A DNA stretch of 64,000 nucleotides from positions 333,528 to 397,527 of the forward strand of contig JAYMTL010000002.1 of the NCBI GenBank assembly GCA_036897445.1, read 5' to 3'. The notes under the pieces are model-generated. The model saw only the letters and a program-made list of their open reading frames with translations, searched no databases and was not told the DNA's origin. Position 1 is the first letter of the stretch. Each line of letters begins with the position of its first letter. Positions 1 through 13,954 of the stretch are shown here, piece by piece. Source of the DNA: Pelargonium tetragonum. Taxonomy: Eukaryota > Streptophyta > Magnoliopsida > Geraniales > Geraniaceae. The position numbers were made by a program, and so were the translations under genes.

Positions 1-2480
1 TTTTTCAAGCGGGTCTCCCCTTTCTTATTTTATAAGATTTACGCTGATATAGGAGACGGGATTTCTTCGTATTCAATTAACTGCTCCCTCACGGGAATCC
101 GCGCTTATTTACTTGAATAACAACCTGTTAAAGGCATACGGGACCCAAAAAGAAGAATTTAAAAACGAAGTTCCAATAAGGGCTTCTTACTATAGATCGA
201 TCCTCCAAGCTTCTCTAGTTGCTAGGATTACTTTGAATATGTATGTTACGCCCTCAATTAACTTGAGAGATTTCACAAAAACTTAGAGCCGCCTAGGTAG
301 AACGGGACATTTTAACCAAAGGTGTAATAACCTGCATTAAAATTTTCAGGGGCAGGTAAAGGCTTATAGCATTGAGTTAAAGCAATAGAATAGGCTATAC
401 CATTACGAGATCTGAGGATTGGACTTCATGAATGCTTTTGTTCTTGTTACCTTTATCAGTAGTTTCTATAATTTATATTAAAACAGCGCCCTTACTTAAG
501 CTATAATCCGTGTTTACACTCCTACACTTCTTTTTTTTACAAAATCTTTTGTTTGTACTATAACTATAAAGGGATTTTCGATAAGGCCAAAACAGAATAA
601 AGTGTATACTTCACTGGGTAAAGCTAGAGCAAGGGTTTTGTGCCAAACACGATATCAAAAAGACTTATAATTAGAGTGCCCTTTTCTGAGACACAACCTT
701 TAGAGTTTTAATTAAGTCCTCGTTTTATCTCCCTCAAGTCACAGGGATTCCAGGTCCTACTACATATCAAAAACTTTATATTAACCAACAAGCTAAGTAT
801 ATATAACAGAAAGCCCATTTAACATTTAAGAATCTTTTTTGAATATTGTTTACACGAGGTACGACATCACACTTTAATCTTTGGTAATAAAAATTTTTAG
901 TGTAAGATTCCTTTCAAAAAGGGTAACTGAGAAGTTTTATTACCCGACTAAGTCAAAAAAGAATTAGAAGAATATTAAAAAATTGTAAGCAGCACTTTCA
1001 ACTTATGACATTCAAAACGAAAAAGATAAAAACTACCTGCCTGTAAGGAGGCTTCTATGCATGACCTGTCATAAGGACTGTTTTGCAAAGAATAAGAACA
1101 AAAATAAAGTGAGAAAAATGACTTAAAATTAGTACGGACTCCTGTTCGATTTGTGATGAAAGGAGATCGGGAACTCTTGCCGAGAATAGGGCGGGCTCCC
1201 GTGTTTTTTTATTTCTAAAGTATGTCACATTATTTAATGCAAATTATATAAAATATTCCTCAAATAGTTGAAGGGTCTCAAGAGTTCAACTATGAATCAA
1301 TTCCGAGGTTAACCCTTGTGTTAAAATACTTATATCAGAAGTTAAGCCTCTTTGAATGCTCAGGTACATGAAATTTCTTTTTGGAAGTGCCCTTTTTGGT
1401 AGAAAATCCTCCCTTTATGCAGTAATATTTAGAGCGAGACTCCGTAACTAAGTATAAAAACAAAAACTTTATCCAAAAAAAAGTCCGGTAGTATAAGTCC
1501 AGCAGCACGTAGCTTTAGAAAAGATATTAAGCCTAAAATTAGAAGATAATAGGACTCCTGGGTACTCGTAAGCAAGCTGAATATAACACCACATCTCGAA
1601 CTGGTTGGCCCTAAAATTCTATTTAAATCGAACGGAGTCAATTTCAATTATAGATACTTCTAGTTATTTAAGTATAGCTATAAAAGCCTGCCCGGGAAAG
1701 ACTCCTTCTTTCAAGGAAAAGCCGTAATAAAAAAAAGCCCCCTTTCTCTCGACTCAGCTATTACGAAAAGGGAAGATAACATAGAAAGCCTAAAACAAAC
1801 TCTTAGAAAACCCAGGTAATAAGTTAAGGAGTTTCAGATCCTTTTTAGTATTAGTAAGTAGCTGTTAGTCTGTTTTGTTTAACAACAAACCTCTTTATCT
1901 ACCTATCTGTCTCCTTGGAGATAAGCTGAAGTATTCCTTATGTGCAATACCATTATAAGAATGTAGCGAGTCTACCAAATCCCATCTTAAATGGAAACCT
2001 TTAGATTTAGTTATACCTCATACCTTATAGTATTCAGAGCAAGAGTCGGATGTAAAAAAATATACATGGAACATATATGATCACATTCAGCCTTCGAAAA
2101 ACCCAGAAATTAGAGCCACATCCTTCTCTTTTCAAGCCCTCCTTATTTAAAAGTTTAGTAAAATTTGGAAAGAACCTGTCACTATTATATATACCCCTAT
2201 TCCCCGGATTTACTGGAGCTGGTGTACCTTAGGCTAAAAGTGTATTGGAACATCAGCCATTTTGTATTTGCCTTTATTTAGTCCTTTTGAAAAAGATTTA
2301 CTTATAAAAATCTAAGAATCTCTTTTGCTTCCTTTTTAAAGTAAAGCGGGTCTGTATCTATAAAGTTAAGGAGTTGCTTGTTCCTGTGTTTCTTTCTTTT
2401 TGGGATTTAAGGCTAATTATAAGGAAGTGGTATGCATAGCTAACACAGGACTGCTAATAAGCATAAGAGGGAAGGGTGTA
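1..2480. other. Decayed non-coding stretch
   Basis: I see no gene, RNA or long repeat here. The only notable frame (1429-1647, minus, 72 codons) is hydrophobic, matches no family I know, and is within chance length for this base composition. Short GC islands of the form purine run plus pyrimidine run recur, for example around 10-20 and 1550-1560. Confidence 0.5.
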
Positions 2481-2501
2481 TGCATATGAAAAAAGCTCTA
2501 C

Positions 2502-2519
2502 AAAGGTAATGTAATTAAG
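2502..2519 (-). repeat. Dispersed repeat copy (18-mer aaaggtaatgtaattaag)
   Basis: The plus strand reads aaaggtaatgtaattaag. The same 18 bases occur in reverse complement at 12681-12698, and 14-15 base versions occur near 19565, 20313 and 44955. An exact 18-mer is not expected twice by chance in 64 kb. Read on the minus strand it encodes Leu-Ile-Thr-Leu-Pro inside a 66-codon frame (2498-2698). It is probably the conserved core of an old transposon copy; the flanks are too diverged for me to set edges. Confidence 0.55.
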
Positions 2520-2539
2520 AAGGAAGTCACTTTATTTAT

Positions 2540-5500
2540 TACTTTGTGGGCATAGTATCTGATTTTCAGGGTTAAAGCTGCTAGGTAACTCTTAAGATAA
2601 GTGGATTCCTTTTGTTTGGGTTCCTGATTAAAGGTCCTAAAGCTAAAGAAATTTGTTTCTAGAAATAAAAATTTAAGAGATTTTGATAGAAATCTCAACT
2701 TTTAAAGTACTCCTCATTATACAAATATAAGTGTTCTCGACTTGTGTTCTAGTTGCTGAACCTAGGAATTTCCCTGCTTCGTAAGTTTAAGGGAGTCAAA
2801 AATTTTATGCTGATGCAAAAAGAGGCTTGTAAAAAAAAAAAGACTCATGGGTACATAAAAGCAGATCCAACCCCATTGAGCCACCTTACACATGGAATAA
2901 TTTAGATATTTTGCTAAGTCTTGCTCAGTCACATATTAATGTCCAAAATACGCAAGAGGAGCTAATCAACACGTTTCCGCTCGAAGTCATGGAAAGCCCG
3001 AGTTCCTATATAAGTATAAGTTTAGTGTTAGATTTCCGTTTGTAGAATTTGATATTAATTTTTTTCTTAAACCCCAGGAGAGTCTCCTACTAGTCTAGTA
3101 TTATAGTGCTTATACTTAGGGTAGCAGGGACCCGTTAATGAGATATTTAGTATCCCTATATTTTCAAGTATGAATAATTACAGGGTATAAGTGTTAAGAA
3201 GAGCTCTTGTATAATGAACCTTACTTTGTTCTTTTTGTGAATTCAATAAAGGGTATTCTTAGACCCGGTATAAACATTTGAGATTGATATCCCTACAGGA
3301 TTGCAGTACTAAAACTTTGACAAGTATCTCATGGAGCACCCCTTTGTCTATTTAGCCGGTGGACGTATCTAGCATCTTCCATCTGAGGAGAAGCGTTAAA
3401 TGCATTAATTAGTAAAGGCTCAAAGGTAGTGGGTAGTCCTTTTTGCTTAGTCTCTAGTCTGTACCTCTTGAAAAAGACCCTATTCAGGATATTCTATTTT
3501 TTTAGTTTAGAAGTAAAATGAAACAAAGCCTATGAAACTAAGGTTGGGTTACTAGATCTCTAATTTATTCTAATAGTAAGGGCTCTAAGGGACTGCCTTA
3601 GCCAGGACTTTTGAATAGAAATTAGAGCGAGGAATTTAATACAAAACAGATTTTGAAAGACTTGTTGCTTCATTTTATAGAGTTTCCAGTCACAAGAAGT
3701 TTATATGATAAAGAGGATCTTAATATCTCTCAAAACTAGGTATAGACTGGACAGAACACCTTGAAAATGAAAGCGAGTGTATTAGCACGCGTCAGGATAA
3801 AACTTCAAGGAATTTAGAATATCAAATACATAGTTTGTATACTATGTAAAGGACTCTATCTAAAAGGAGCCGCAAAAAACAAAATTGTTAAACCCCAGCC
3901 CCTTACTTATATTGAATATTGACGTAATGATAATTTACTTGCTTGTCCTCTATATAAAAGCTCTTAGAATCCAAGAAGGAACCCTTTAAGCTTTCCTGCG
4001 TTTTAAGACTTTAGTTTAGTTTTAAACCAGCCCGTCTAAAAACAACGCAATATAACAAAGTTATTCCCGACGTTAAGTTAAGTCAAAAGGCTCTGTTTTA
4101 TAAGTTTAAACCTGTAACTTTTATGCTAATTAATATAGGAAATCCTACTACATAATAAAAAGAAAGCCAAAGATTGGAGCAGTCCCCTTTGCAAGGTTTT
4201 ACATAAAAATTTTATAAACCCTTCCTTAATATATCTATTTGTATTTCAAAAAGAATATACTTTCTAAAAAGCCTTGGGCCACATTCCAGGGATGTCTCTA
4301 CTTATTTATAGCATTGGTTTGGGAGTTACACTACGTAAATTTGTTTCGCTCTATAACAACAGTTACCTAACAGCTAAGATTGATTATAAATGTGGTTTGC
4401 TCCTTCTAAATGAGGTCTTTTCGGAGTTAAAACTTTAGATAGCCACTCACTAAACTTAGTTGCTTTAATTTCAAAAACTAACTCTTAATTTAACTAGAAT
4501 GCGTTTTTCTAGGACTAGCACAAAGGTTACCAAGGAGCCTCTTTTATTTATTTTGTATAATAAACCCGAAAAAACCTTTAATTAGGGTTCACTACCAGTA
4601 GCGGCTCGTAAAAGAAGAGGCTGCTGCGTCAGGTATATATAAAGTCCTTTAAAGGTATATTAATATAATGACTACATTTACCCGCGAACAAAAAGCAAAA
4701 AGGGCAGTCTAGAAGTGGCCCCGGTTATTCCAAATTCTTGTTTTCTAAAGCTATGGTTTATAAGTTTCTTAATACCAAAAGCCGGATTTAAGTTAAAAAA
4801 AAGGGAAACCTTATAAAAAGGAAAGGCTGTAGCTGTATTGTCTACCCGACTTGGAATCCTTTAAACGAAGACTCATATTCTCAATTTCCACTGATAGACG
4901 TTTTGACTTTGTTTGTCAAATACTTTTTATAACTTTTTCGTTTTATTCCTTTTTGTAATTAAAAGGTTCTCCTATATCTTTCTAGTAACAAAGATACCGA
5001 AGAACCTTTTTCTAATTTTTTTAGTGTCCTGCCTATGAAGCGATGCTTACAACTCTATGTACTTGCAAAAAAACTCATTACATTATTCCTTTAACTACAA
5101 CTAAACTGCAGCAGCCCTTTACTAACTAGAACCCCGAGAAGAAACTATGCAAATACAACTTGCGGGTACCCTTATTCCACCTATTCTATACCTGAACAGT
5201 AATTTCTTTAAGATTATAAGAAAGGGGTTGAGTAGAGTAATAATTAAGTTGTTATCTTTTTACTCTAATTGATTTGACCTGCGTACTTTTTCTGGACTTC
5301 TCCTACTGTATAAAAAAGACAAAAACGCCTCCTCTTAACAGCTAAGGAAAAAGGCTCTAAAGCTTTAGCACGGAGGACCCCCTTCGATTAATATTTCATT
5401 TCTAGTGACTCCACTTTTTTGAACAAGGAGCTCTTTACCCTGGCAACTCCCTTCTTAGCTATTATACTCTTTAGGTTGCATGCTTGGCTTAGAGACTTTA

Positions 5501-8500
5501 CTCTAGTAGGAAGCTCAATTAAATAACAAAATTTCGTTCGTTTTATACTCGGTAATTGACTCTTAAAGTTTTCTTCTTCCCTTACACAACACAAGGTAAA
5601 TACCCCGAAAAGTTCTGTAATAAGTTATACATCTAACAAAGCTTTTTTGTGTCCAGTTTAATTCTATACTACGGAGGAAACCTCGCAGAGTCTGTTTTTT
5701 AAGTAAGTAAAACGAAGCGGATACCCTCCTTGGATTAGGATCTCCACTGAAATACTCCATTTATTCGTTAGGATAGAACAAAACTCCTGTCCTTTTTCTA
5801 TTTCTAAGCCTCAGGATCTTCCTGCAGCAGAAGCGCGTTATATAAAGGCAGCCGCTGAAAGAAGGTAGATATTTGGCATTTTTATTTACAATTGAAAGTA
5901 GATAAGAGGTTATTCCCGCTTTTGTCTTTCTGTACTATAAAAAAAGAAACACGTAAAGTAGAATCGTAGGGCTGGGGAATTCTGCTTATTATAGAGTAAA
6001 ATAACCCAATCAATAAGATCTAAACAAGTACTATAACGCTTATTCAAGAGGGTCTCTAAGGGACTCTCCCTTTTCTTATTCTACTTTAGTACACCCTGCG
6101 CATTGTTACTTTCTGAACCTCTTAGTTTTACAGAACAAGGGCTCCTTACTAAATAGTTTTACTAATCGCCTAGATTTGAGCATTCCACAGATAAGGGATT
6201 GACCAAAGTTAGTACTTCCTCTTTACCTTAAAAGACTCTTCTATCTATAAGTAAGATCTCAAAATTTAGCGGTCTCTTTACAGAGTTCACAATTTAAAGT
6301 AAAGGATGTTAGCAAACTTTTAGCTATCAAGAGTCCCCATATATTAGGGTCCATATCCCATATCCTAGTGTGTAACCTTCCTTTAGATTTTCTATTAGAG
6401 TGTTTAGCAGCTTTATATGAAGCCCTCGGGGTTACTTTGGCCTATCCACAACTCACATTGAGATTCTAACAAAGTTAAGTATAAACTCTAAAAAATTTCT
6501 TCTATATAACTAGATTCTTATACTATTGTAAATACAACTGCCACTAATAGGTAACAAAAAACTCCTTGGGTTATACTTAAGGCTTAGGCAATAATACAAT
6601 AAGAAATTCGGATTGGGGTACTACAAGTGTCAATTCGCTGAAGATTAAGATAGGAAAGTTTTAAAATGTTCAGTAACAAGGTAATATCAAGAGGCCGGCT
6701 TTTTCTTATGTTGTTTTAGCCAGGGCCCCTTTTGTAATACCTGACTTAAATGTCTCTAAATCTCGCAATTAAAAGGGTGCTTTGTTCCGTTATAGAATAT
6801 TAACATTGTAAAATTCGAATAAAACTAGGGTTTCTACGAACTTTTCTTCAAGGAGTTCCTTTACAGCTCTTCAAAATTAGCCTTTATAAGTTTATAAGGG
6901 GCACTTCCGGATGTACTATGTATTTGTTGCAACTCGCGCGTATAAAATTTTAGTTTTTGGTACTTTTCTAAGGATTTTAAATTTAAAGCGGTGGGCGAGG
7001 AATTCCTTCCACTTTATTGCAAGAAGGTTTTTCCTTTTTATTTTATGTCTTCCTGAACGAGTGAGAAAAACTTAAGATACTCTTTAGTTTACCAAAGAAG
7101 TGCTCCTTACTTTTTAGGTAAGCCGCGCGTTTTATACTCAGAAGTTATGACTAGTTTTTACAAGGTAGCCCTCTTCAATTAAAATTCGTGACAAAGACTT
7201 CTTATTAAAGGGAGTTTAACCTATCGAGACAGAGCCTGGGAAAACAAGAGGACCCTTTTTTCGTAACTCTTAAGTTTTTTTCGGCAGGAGCATCCCCTAA
7301 TTAAAAAACTGTGTAACCAGCAGAAAGTTAGAGTAGTTTTTAGAGATTATAGTGGACTTTCTAAAGGAATAGGGAACTCCTCCTAAAATTACAAGCATCT
7401 TTCAAGCTTTTAGTTACCAACTTTTTACAGTGTAGATAATCGAGGGCTTTGAACAGTTTCTCATTCTAACAAGTCCTTTTTTTGGTCTGAAAAGTCAATA
7501 TTTTTTTATTTATAGAAAGATCGTTCTTGTGACTTGGGTAGAACCTCGTTATAAACTGTATGTAAATAGAGGCTTTAAACTGGGTGGATTTTTTACAGAA
7601 TATTTTAGAGACGTTAATAAAACCTTGTACTTAAGAGCAAACTTTTTTATAATTTTATAATTGACAGCGAATTTGATAAGGAACTCTCGAAAGATTTTTT
7701 CTAAGTTGTTTTGCTTAAGAAAGGCGGACAATGCTTTTGTACTCTAGTTTTCTAAAAGGGGAGCTCTAGGAATGCCTTAAAACGAACGGAAAAAAAGTAA
7801 AAAAAATCTAATCAATATCAAAAAAAGTAGAAGAAAGCTTAAGTATTAAACTAGGAACTTTTTGGACGGCTATTTAGGGTACATCCAGAGTAAAGCTGTT
7901 TCTTAGTACTGTACTTATGATTTTTATATTTCAATTTCCAAGAACTCTTCATAATACTAAATTGAAAAACTCCACCTAACATGGGTGTTCCTGAAATTGC
8001 TACAAAAAAAGTCTCCCTTTTAATTCCGTTTACCCACCCTATATTACTTAAAACTAGAATCTACCCAAGGCTCTTAAGTGGATATCTTAGGAGCCCTTCT
8101 GTAAAATGATAAACCTACAAAAGTAATTTCTAGGCGCTTTTTCTTTAGCGGAGTCCTAGCTTTTTTAGTACATAGTATAGCCTCCTCTTTTTCTACATAG
8201 CGCCCTATAGAGTTTTGTGACAGGACAATAACCTGAACACTTGCTTTGTACGGATACTCCTTACTTAACCTACTTTGACAGGAAGGTCAGTACAGGAAAA
8301 ACTATAAACCAGCTAAAAAAAGTTTAATAATAAGTAATGAAAGGGTTAGTCTTGTCAAGAAGGAAGATATAATGTCAAATTCGGGCCTATAAGGATCCAA
8401 AAAAGCCTCTATCTAGTATCTAGGTTTAGCCCCGACCCTAATAGGGTTTATAGACAATTTCGATTAAAATCCCCGGTAAAGAAAGAGTATCCATAGCGCA

Positions 8501-11500
8501 TGCCTAGTCGAGTCCACTTACTATATTCAATTTTCCACCGCCTCTAGCAAAAGCGTTCCTGTGTAACTATAAGTCTTCCATAAAAGGCCCTAACACATAT
8601 AAAAGGAAAACCGGTATTACTAGACTCCTTACTGGGGCAAACCCGGGATTAGAACTCCTCACTAATATTATACTTTTCAAAGACAACTTCACTTTATTAA
8701 AGGAATGAAAAGACTCTACTCGTTTAGTGGGAGCGCTTCTAAGACCCTATGCTGAAATCCTTCTTAGGAATACCCGAAAGGCAGAATTTGCCCCTATCCA
8801 ATTTAGTATTCCAACCGTAGAAGAGACCGAAAAACTAAAACTTTAACTTGTAATTAGACCTCGAAAAGCAGCACTAATTAAACTAATTAAATAAGTCGCC
8901 TTCCCTCGAGAAAACCCACATCCCTAGCTTAACCCAAAAAGGGATAATAAGGGGTACTTTAGTACCTCCCAGAATTTGAGAAATTACTATCCTTAAAGAG
9001 CATCTACTAGCGCATAAAACTTTGACTACATCCTGTAGAATCTCTTATAAACACTTAAACAAGAATGCTATGTAACGAAATAAAAGATGAAGGTAGGGTA
9101 AAAGAAAAGGCTCGGGAAAGCTTGAACTAGGGATAGTTGACACGGGAATTAATACTTAATACTATAGATATTCTTGTCGGGATTTAGAATGTAACTTAAT
9201 TTAGAAAAACCAAAATAAGTAAAGGGTACTAGCTCCGATATATTCCTAAGTTTCCGGTATTTCTGAATAAATGTAATCCTGCGTGGAAGGCTTTGGATTC
9301 GGTCAAAGAATAGAGTTTCTTTAAAGAAACTCCTGAATTATTTATATGTGCTCGATCTTATTAAAAGCAAACCCTATAAGATAAAAGAGAGGGTCCAAGA
9401 GAATACTATGGTCCGATACGAGGTACCCATATGGAAATGCTTTTTACAAGGGTTCCTAACTAAAAATGGATTAAATCAGATTTCAGTAATTAGGTAGTTT
9501 TTACAAGGCCGTCGATCAAGATCAAGGAGACCCCTTCTTCCTACGAAACTTGATTAGACATTTCCACAAGTGTATTAAAAATAGCTGCAGCGTGTTATTA
9601 CTCTCTAAGGAATGGGAGCTTAAAGAAGAGCTCCTATTTTCCTGTAACCCAGTTATGAACCGATTAAAGACTCGGACTAAAAGCAAACATTACACTTACA
9701 GGGCTTCCCTTTTATAGAATCTTTAAATAAATGTTACAGAGATATAAGGAGTTTCTAACCAAGCGCGGGCTTAGGCACAAGCCTGAATTTAGATATTAAA
9801 TTAAAGATGGAATGTATAAGTATTTGTTAAAGCTCCAAAATCCCCTGTAATTATAATCTTCCTTTTTTGAGAAAAACCCCAGAATTCAATTCCTTAATCT
9901 TTATATCAAGTGGTTTAGATGCTCACTTTCTATCGAACAGGAGGGTAGAGCGGAGTACGAAACTATCCGTAAGGGAAGGTGTAGAAAAAAGCTATGCTAT
10001 GGTAAACTAAGTATTAAATGTAATAGGAATCCACTTTATAGGAGGGCTTTCCCTATAGAATTGGGTTTAACTTATAGGAAAAACTTTACTAAAGGATATG
10101 CAGAAAAAGGGGGCTAGTATAAGGTTTGAATCTGAAATTTTAGTCTTTTATATCTAAAGTAATTGCTTAGAGATTAGTAGATACTTTATCATTAATAAGG
10201 GCACCATGCTGAGCGAGGATTTTCCTCTTACTTTTCGATAGAAATTTGGGATTTTATACTTTATAATAGTAGTTATAGTTTACTTATTTATCAAAAGCAT
10301 TAAAATGGCCCTAGAATCCTTTTACTAAGTTTAGGTTTTACCCGGATATCATATCTACTATGAAATGAATAGTAAGCGGAACTTTTCGGGTTTCAATATG
10401 GAATACTGTAGTACGGAGATCCTAAAGGGAAAGAAATTCCCTTTTATTAGGGCGTCTTATACCTAGTAATAGAGTTCTATAAACTCGCCGAAGCCCCGCG
10501 CGAGGTATGCTATATAAAGAGGGTCTGGTTTTTAGTTAAATGTAGTACCCATTACGAAAGGACTCTATAAAATTCTAATAGGCTTCGAAGGTTGCTAGTT
10601 ATTTTCTCTTTGACTTTGGTACCAGTAACATAAATTAGAAGTCTCCTTACCTTATTTCAATCTTTCATTCCCTTAAAATCTCTCAAGGGCTTCCATCCCA
10701 TATCTGTATAGTTAGTCTTTGCCTATTTGTCTGTAATTTTATACTAAGTTCCAGCCGTCTTATTCTTCTTTACTTGAGAATGTAGTATACAAAGCTACGG
10801 AAAAGGATGAAAATCTTCAGAGTCAAGCTATGAAAGGTAGTCGCGAGCTCGAGCAGGACTTTTTGAAGCTAAGAGACTCTATAGGACACTTAATAGTATT
10901 TTGTAGGGGCATTTCCAGCTGTTTAATTAGATCTGCTAAAATTTTAGACCTGTCTCTTTGTTTTGCAATCTCCTTTACTAAAAATCGGACTTTCATTATC
11001 TGAGTTTTGTTAAAAAAGCTATTTGGTATAAGGATAACCTTCGTTTAGAGATACCGGCCAAGCCACCCCTAGCAGCTATTATATTAAGTATGTAAATTTC
11101 GCTGAAACAGAATATTTCACTTAGTATTTAAAAAACAAGTTCTATCGTAGTTTTTTCATGCGTTATAATATGAGTTAACATGCCCTGTGGGGGTTTTTCC
11201 TTACGTTTTGGAAGTTGCAGAAATTTTTAGTATAGAAATTCAGTCTGTTTGTTTAGAGTCCTATAGCTAATATAGAGACAAAGTCCCGGCTAAAAACTAC
11301 TGCAGGAATTTCTTAGCACATAGGTTTACTAAACCAAGCTCCAAAAATTTAAGCTTGTATTCCTTTTTGGAAGTACTCAAACTCTTAGGGATTCCTAGAT
11401 TGCTTAACAAGCAGTGCCTTACGGATAGAAAGATCCATGTTAGAAACTTAAAATCATACCTCTTTTACTTTATGTATCCCGAGTCATCATAACTAAAGAC

Positions 11501-12640
11501 CCCTACGCAATACAACTATAAGGTTACCCACATTCACCTATTTTAAAACAAGTTTTAAGAGCCTCAGTTTCTTTCAAAGGAATATAAAGAATTGAGTACA
11601 GAAAGACCACTTATCCTAGGCAAAAAACTTCACTACATTTAGTAAAATATACAACCTATTTGATTTGCTCTAAATATTCTAATTTACCTTTAACGGGAAG
11701 CCTTTACTCGGATGCTTTTCAAGAAATCCTTTTTGAAATATAGTTAATAACTCCTGTAGTCAGAGCAAAAGGAGCTTGAGGAATAGTTAGTCTGAGTACT
11801 CCCTTTGTTTCTTTCATTCACATTAGCTTTATATTTAGATAATGCTCGGTTTAGGCATAAATTAACCGTGGTATAGTGTTAACCCCTATTAGGCTGCTTT
11901 GTACTTAGAAATCTTTCATTATATGGGTATCCCCTGCTTATGCATAATACGTTTTTTGTCTGCCTCGTAAGAAAACTTAGCGACAAAGTGGCATATATTA
12001 AAATGTCAAAAGAATCTAAAGGATTCTTGAATAAAAGTCCTCTCAGGTGGCACGCAAAAAAATACATAACAGTAAATAAAAATGTAAGTTTTCACTCTCT
12101 TATCCCTGTAAACAACACAAGAAGAAAAAAACTCCAAAACTCCCTAGCTAAGCACAGGTTCGGATGATTAATCCTAAGGAGCCCTTTACTACTGGAATGG
12201 GAAAGATCATTCTACTAGAGTAAGTCAAGAAAAAATCTTATTGTATTGTAATGTCCTCTTTTCTGACCTGTACTGTAAGAGGAGATAATGAATAAATTGA
12301 TGTATTAGACCGCTCCTATTTTTTCAGGAGATGCCCCTTTATCCTAGAAAAGCATACTCATTGTACTTAGCAGTAATAGTGCACTTAGAAGCTTCATTTC
12401 TATTTAAAGGAGTTTGACCTAACTTCGTATTCCAATTTACAACTTAGAGCTGTTCCAGAATTGCTCTTCAAGGAAAGGGGTACTGCAAAAAGGGAGAACC
12501 CATCAGTGAATTTTACCTATTAGCTTTAATCGAATATAACTGAAATTCGAACTCTTGCTTTTATATGCATTCCTGTTTTACTTGTTTACTAGCAGCGGGG
12601 TATAGTAGCTATTCTATAACAAATAGGGGCTTGCCGTTTA
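2540..12640. other. Long decayed stretch without recognisable genes
   Basis: About 10 kb with no gene I can support. Frames of 60-75 codons at 5388-5594 and 5563-5760 (minus, in different frames), 7549-7731 (minus), 11879-12067 (minus) and 11940-12167 (plus) are of chance length. The plus frame at 11940 is Lys/Arg-rich, and its ATG lies in ordinary AT-rich sequence with no other support. Short GC islands continue throughout. No tRNA-like fold or tandem array was noticed. Confidence 0.45.
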
Positions 12641-12649
12641 GTTATGGTA

Positions 12650-12730
12650 AAGCGGCTTTTAACTATGAATAGAAATAGTGCTTAATTACATTACCTTTCT
12701 GTTTTTGAAATGAAAATGGGTTTTTCCTCT
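12650..12730 (+). repeat. Dispersed repeat copy in forward orientation
   Basis: The segment contains cttaattacattaccttt (12681-12698), the exact reverse complement of 2502-2519. The flanks also resemble the copy at 44.92-44.98 kb: both have a tttaactat block about 20-30 bases before the shared core, then a T-rich part and a gggt/tgggt step. The core reads Leu-Ile-Thr-Leu-Pro on the plus strand. Transitions dominate the differences I can align, as RIP would produce, but the alignment is by eye. Confidence 0.5.
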
Positions 12731-13506
12731 GGAAACCTAACTAATATATTAGTGGCCCGCAAAGTCTGGGGTTACAATTTACTTTATCAAGAACAAGCTT
12801 AGCAAAAGTTTTTATTTAAGTCGCAGTATCCTTATATTCTTTTTCGACTGCATTCCTTAGTCAGCGCATTGTAGGGTTTCTTCAACACATTTGAACTACT
12901 CATTGTATTTTTACTGCTCAGTTGCTGAGATATATTGGCCTCGGCGATTATCGTACAAACACTACACTTATTAATATCCCAGCGAATTGACTTTAAATAT
13001 AAGATCCCCAACAAGGAAATTCGCGGTATACCTGCAATATCTTTGCCTGAACCGATTAAAAAACCCCTTTGAAATACCCAAGTACCCATATTTAACTAAC
13101 GAGAACCAAGTTCTTATCCTTCTTTAACCCCTTTAGGCCTCGGCGGCTTATACCTAACATTCATATCTCTTTGTATTATTTACCTTGACTAGCTTAAAAG
13201 GTATAATAGAGCCCCTAAATTATTAAAAGAATTTGCAAGTTATCCTTTTCAGCTCCCGTTGATATTAAAGATTAAGCCTTTTATCCGCAAAAACTCTACT
13301 TTAATAGGGTCCTAGCCTGGCAATCCCCTAACTCTTAAGGAGGAAAAGGCTTTGGGCAGGTCTAACAAATAGCTTATCCAAGGATACCAAAATGAATTTA
13401 AACTATAAATCTCGAACAAACATACTGAGAAAGGACTCTAGACCCTTTTTACACTTCCACAGCTTAAGCTTAGGGGAAACCCTGCCCTTTTGTCTTAGTC
13501 TTCATA

Positions 13507-13526
13507 GCTATACCTGGCTATACCTG
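13507..13526 (+). repeat. 10-bp tandem duplication, two perfect copies
   Basis: gctatacctg occurs twice in a row. Related words (ctatacctcc near 29574, acctgta three times at 57372-57419) occur in other pyrimidine-rich patches. The patches may share descent from one repeat, or may simply be low-complexity sequence. Confidence 0.6.
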
Positions 13527-13933
13527 CTTTCCTAACTGCTATACTTTTTACTCTTCTACGCCCTACCTGTACCTTAACTACCTTTGGCCAGTAATATACT
13601 ATTAAATAGTAAAGTCAACCCGGGGTTCCTCTAAAATATAGAAATAAAGTACTCTTACCCGGAGAATCTCTTGACAACAAAGGATAACTTTCCCGTACCC
13701 AGGAATCTTGGAGCTTATAAGAAGAAAATGTGTTGAAAATCAATCCTAATGAACTGAAGTTTTTAAACAAGCGTTTACATGCTATTAGCTGCCTTTGCAT
13801 TCCTTAAGTTTGTAGTTTTTAAGTAAAGGAAATCCATGACTTTCTTTTAATTCTTTTAGTTAAGTTAGTAGAAGTTTATCCCTGAGTCTAAGATTAACTG
13901 CTGAAACCTACCTATATGGGACTTGAATCTCTG

Positions 13934-13954
13934 ACCTTTGACTCGAAAAAAGGT
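13934..13954. other. Short inverted repeat followed by tRNA T-arm-like sequence
   Basis: The arms accttt (13934-13939) and aaaggt (13949-13954) pair perfectly around a 9-base loop. On the minus strand the hairpin is followed by gattcaagtccc, which resembles a tRNA T-loop. The spacing suits an anticodon arm plus T-arm, but the 9-base loop and a poor T-stem argue against a working tRNA. This could be chance. Confidence 0.2.

Noticed and set aside
5388-5760. Two overlapping minus frames as one frameshifted gene
   Set aside because: Overlap in different phases is common by chance here, and the products show no recognisable family.
11940-12167. 75-codon ATG-started plus frame as a small basic protein
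   Set aside because: Its Lys/Arg-rich product has no recognised motif and its length is within random expectation.
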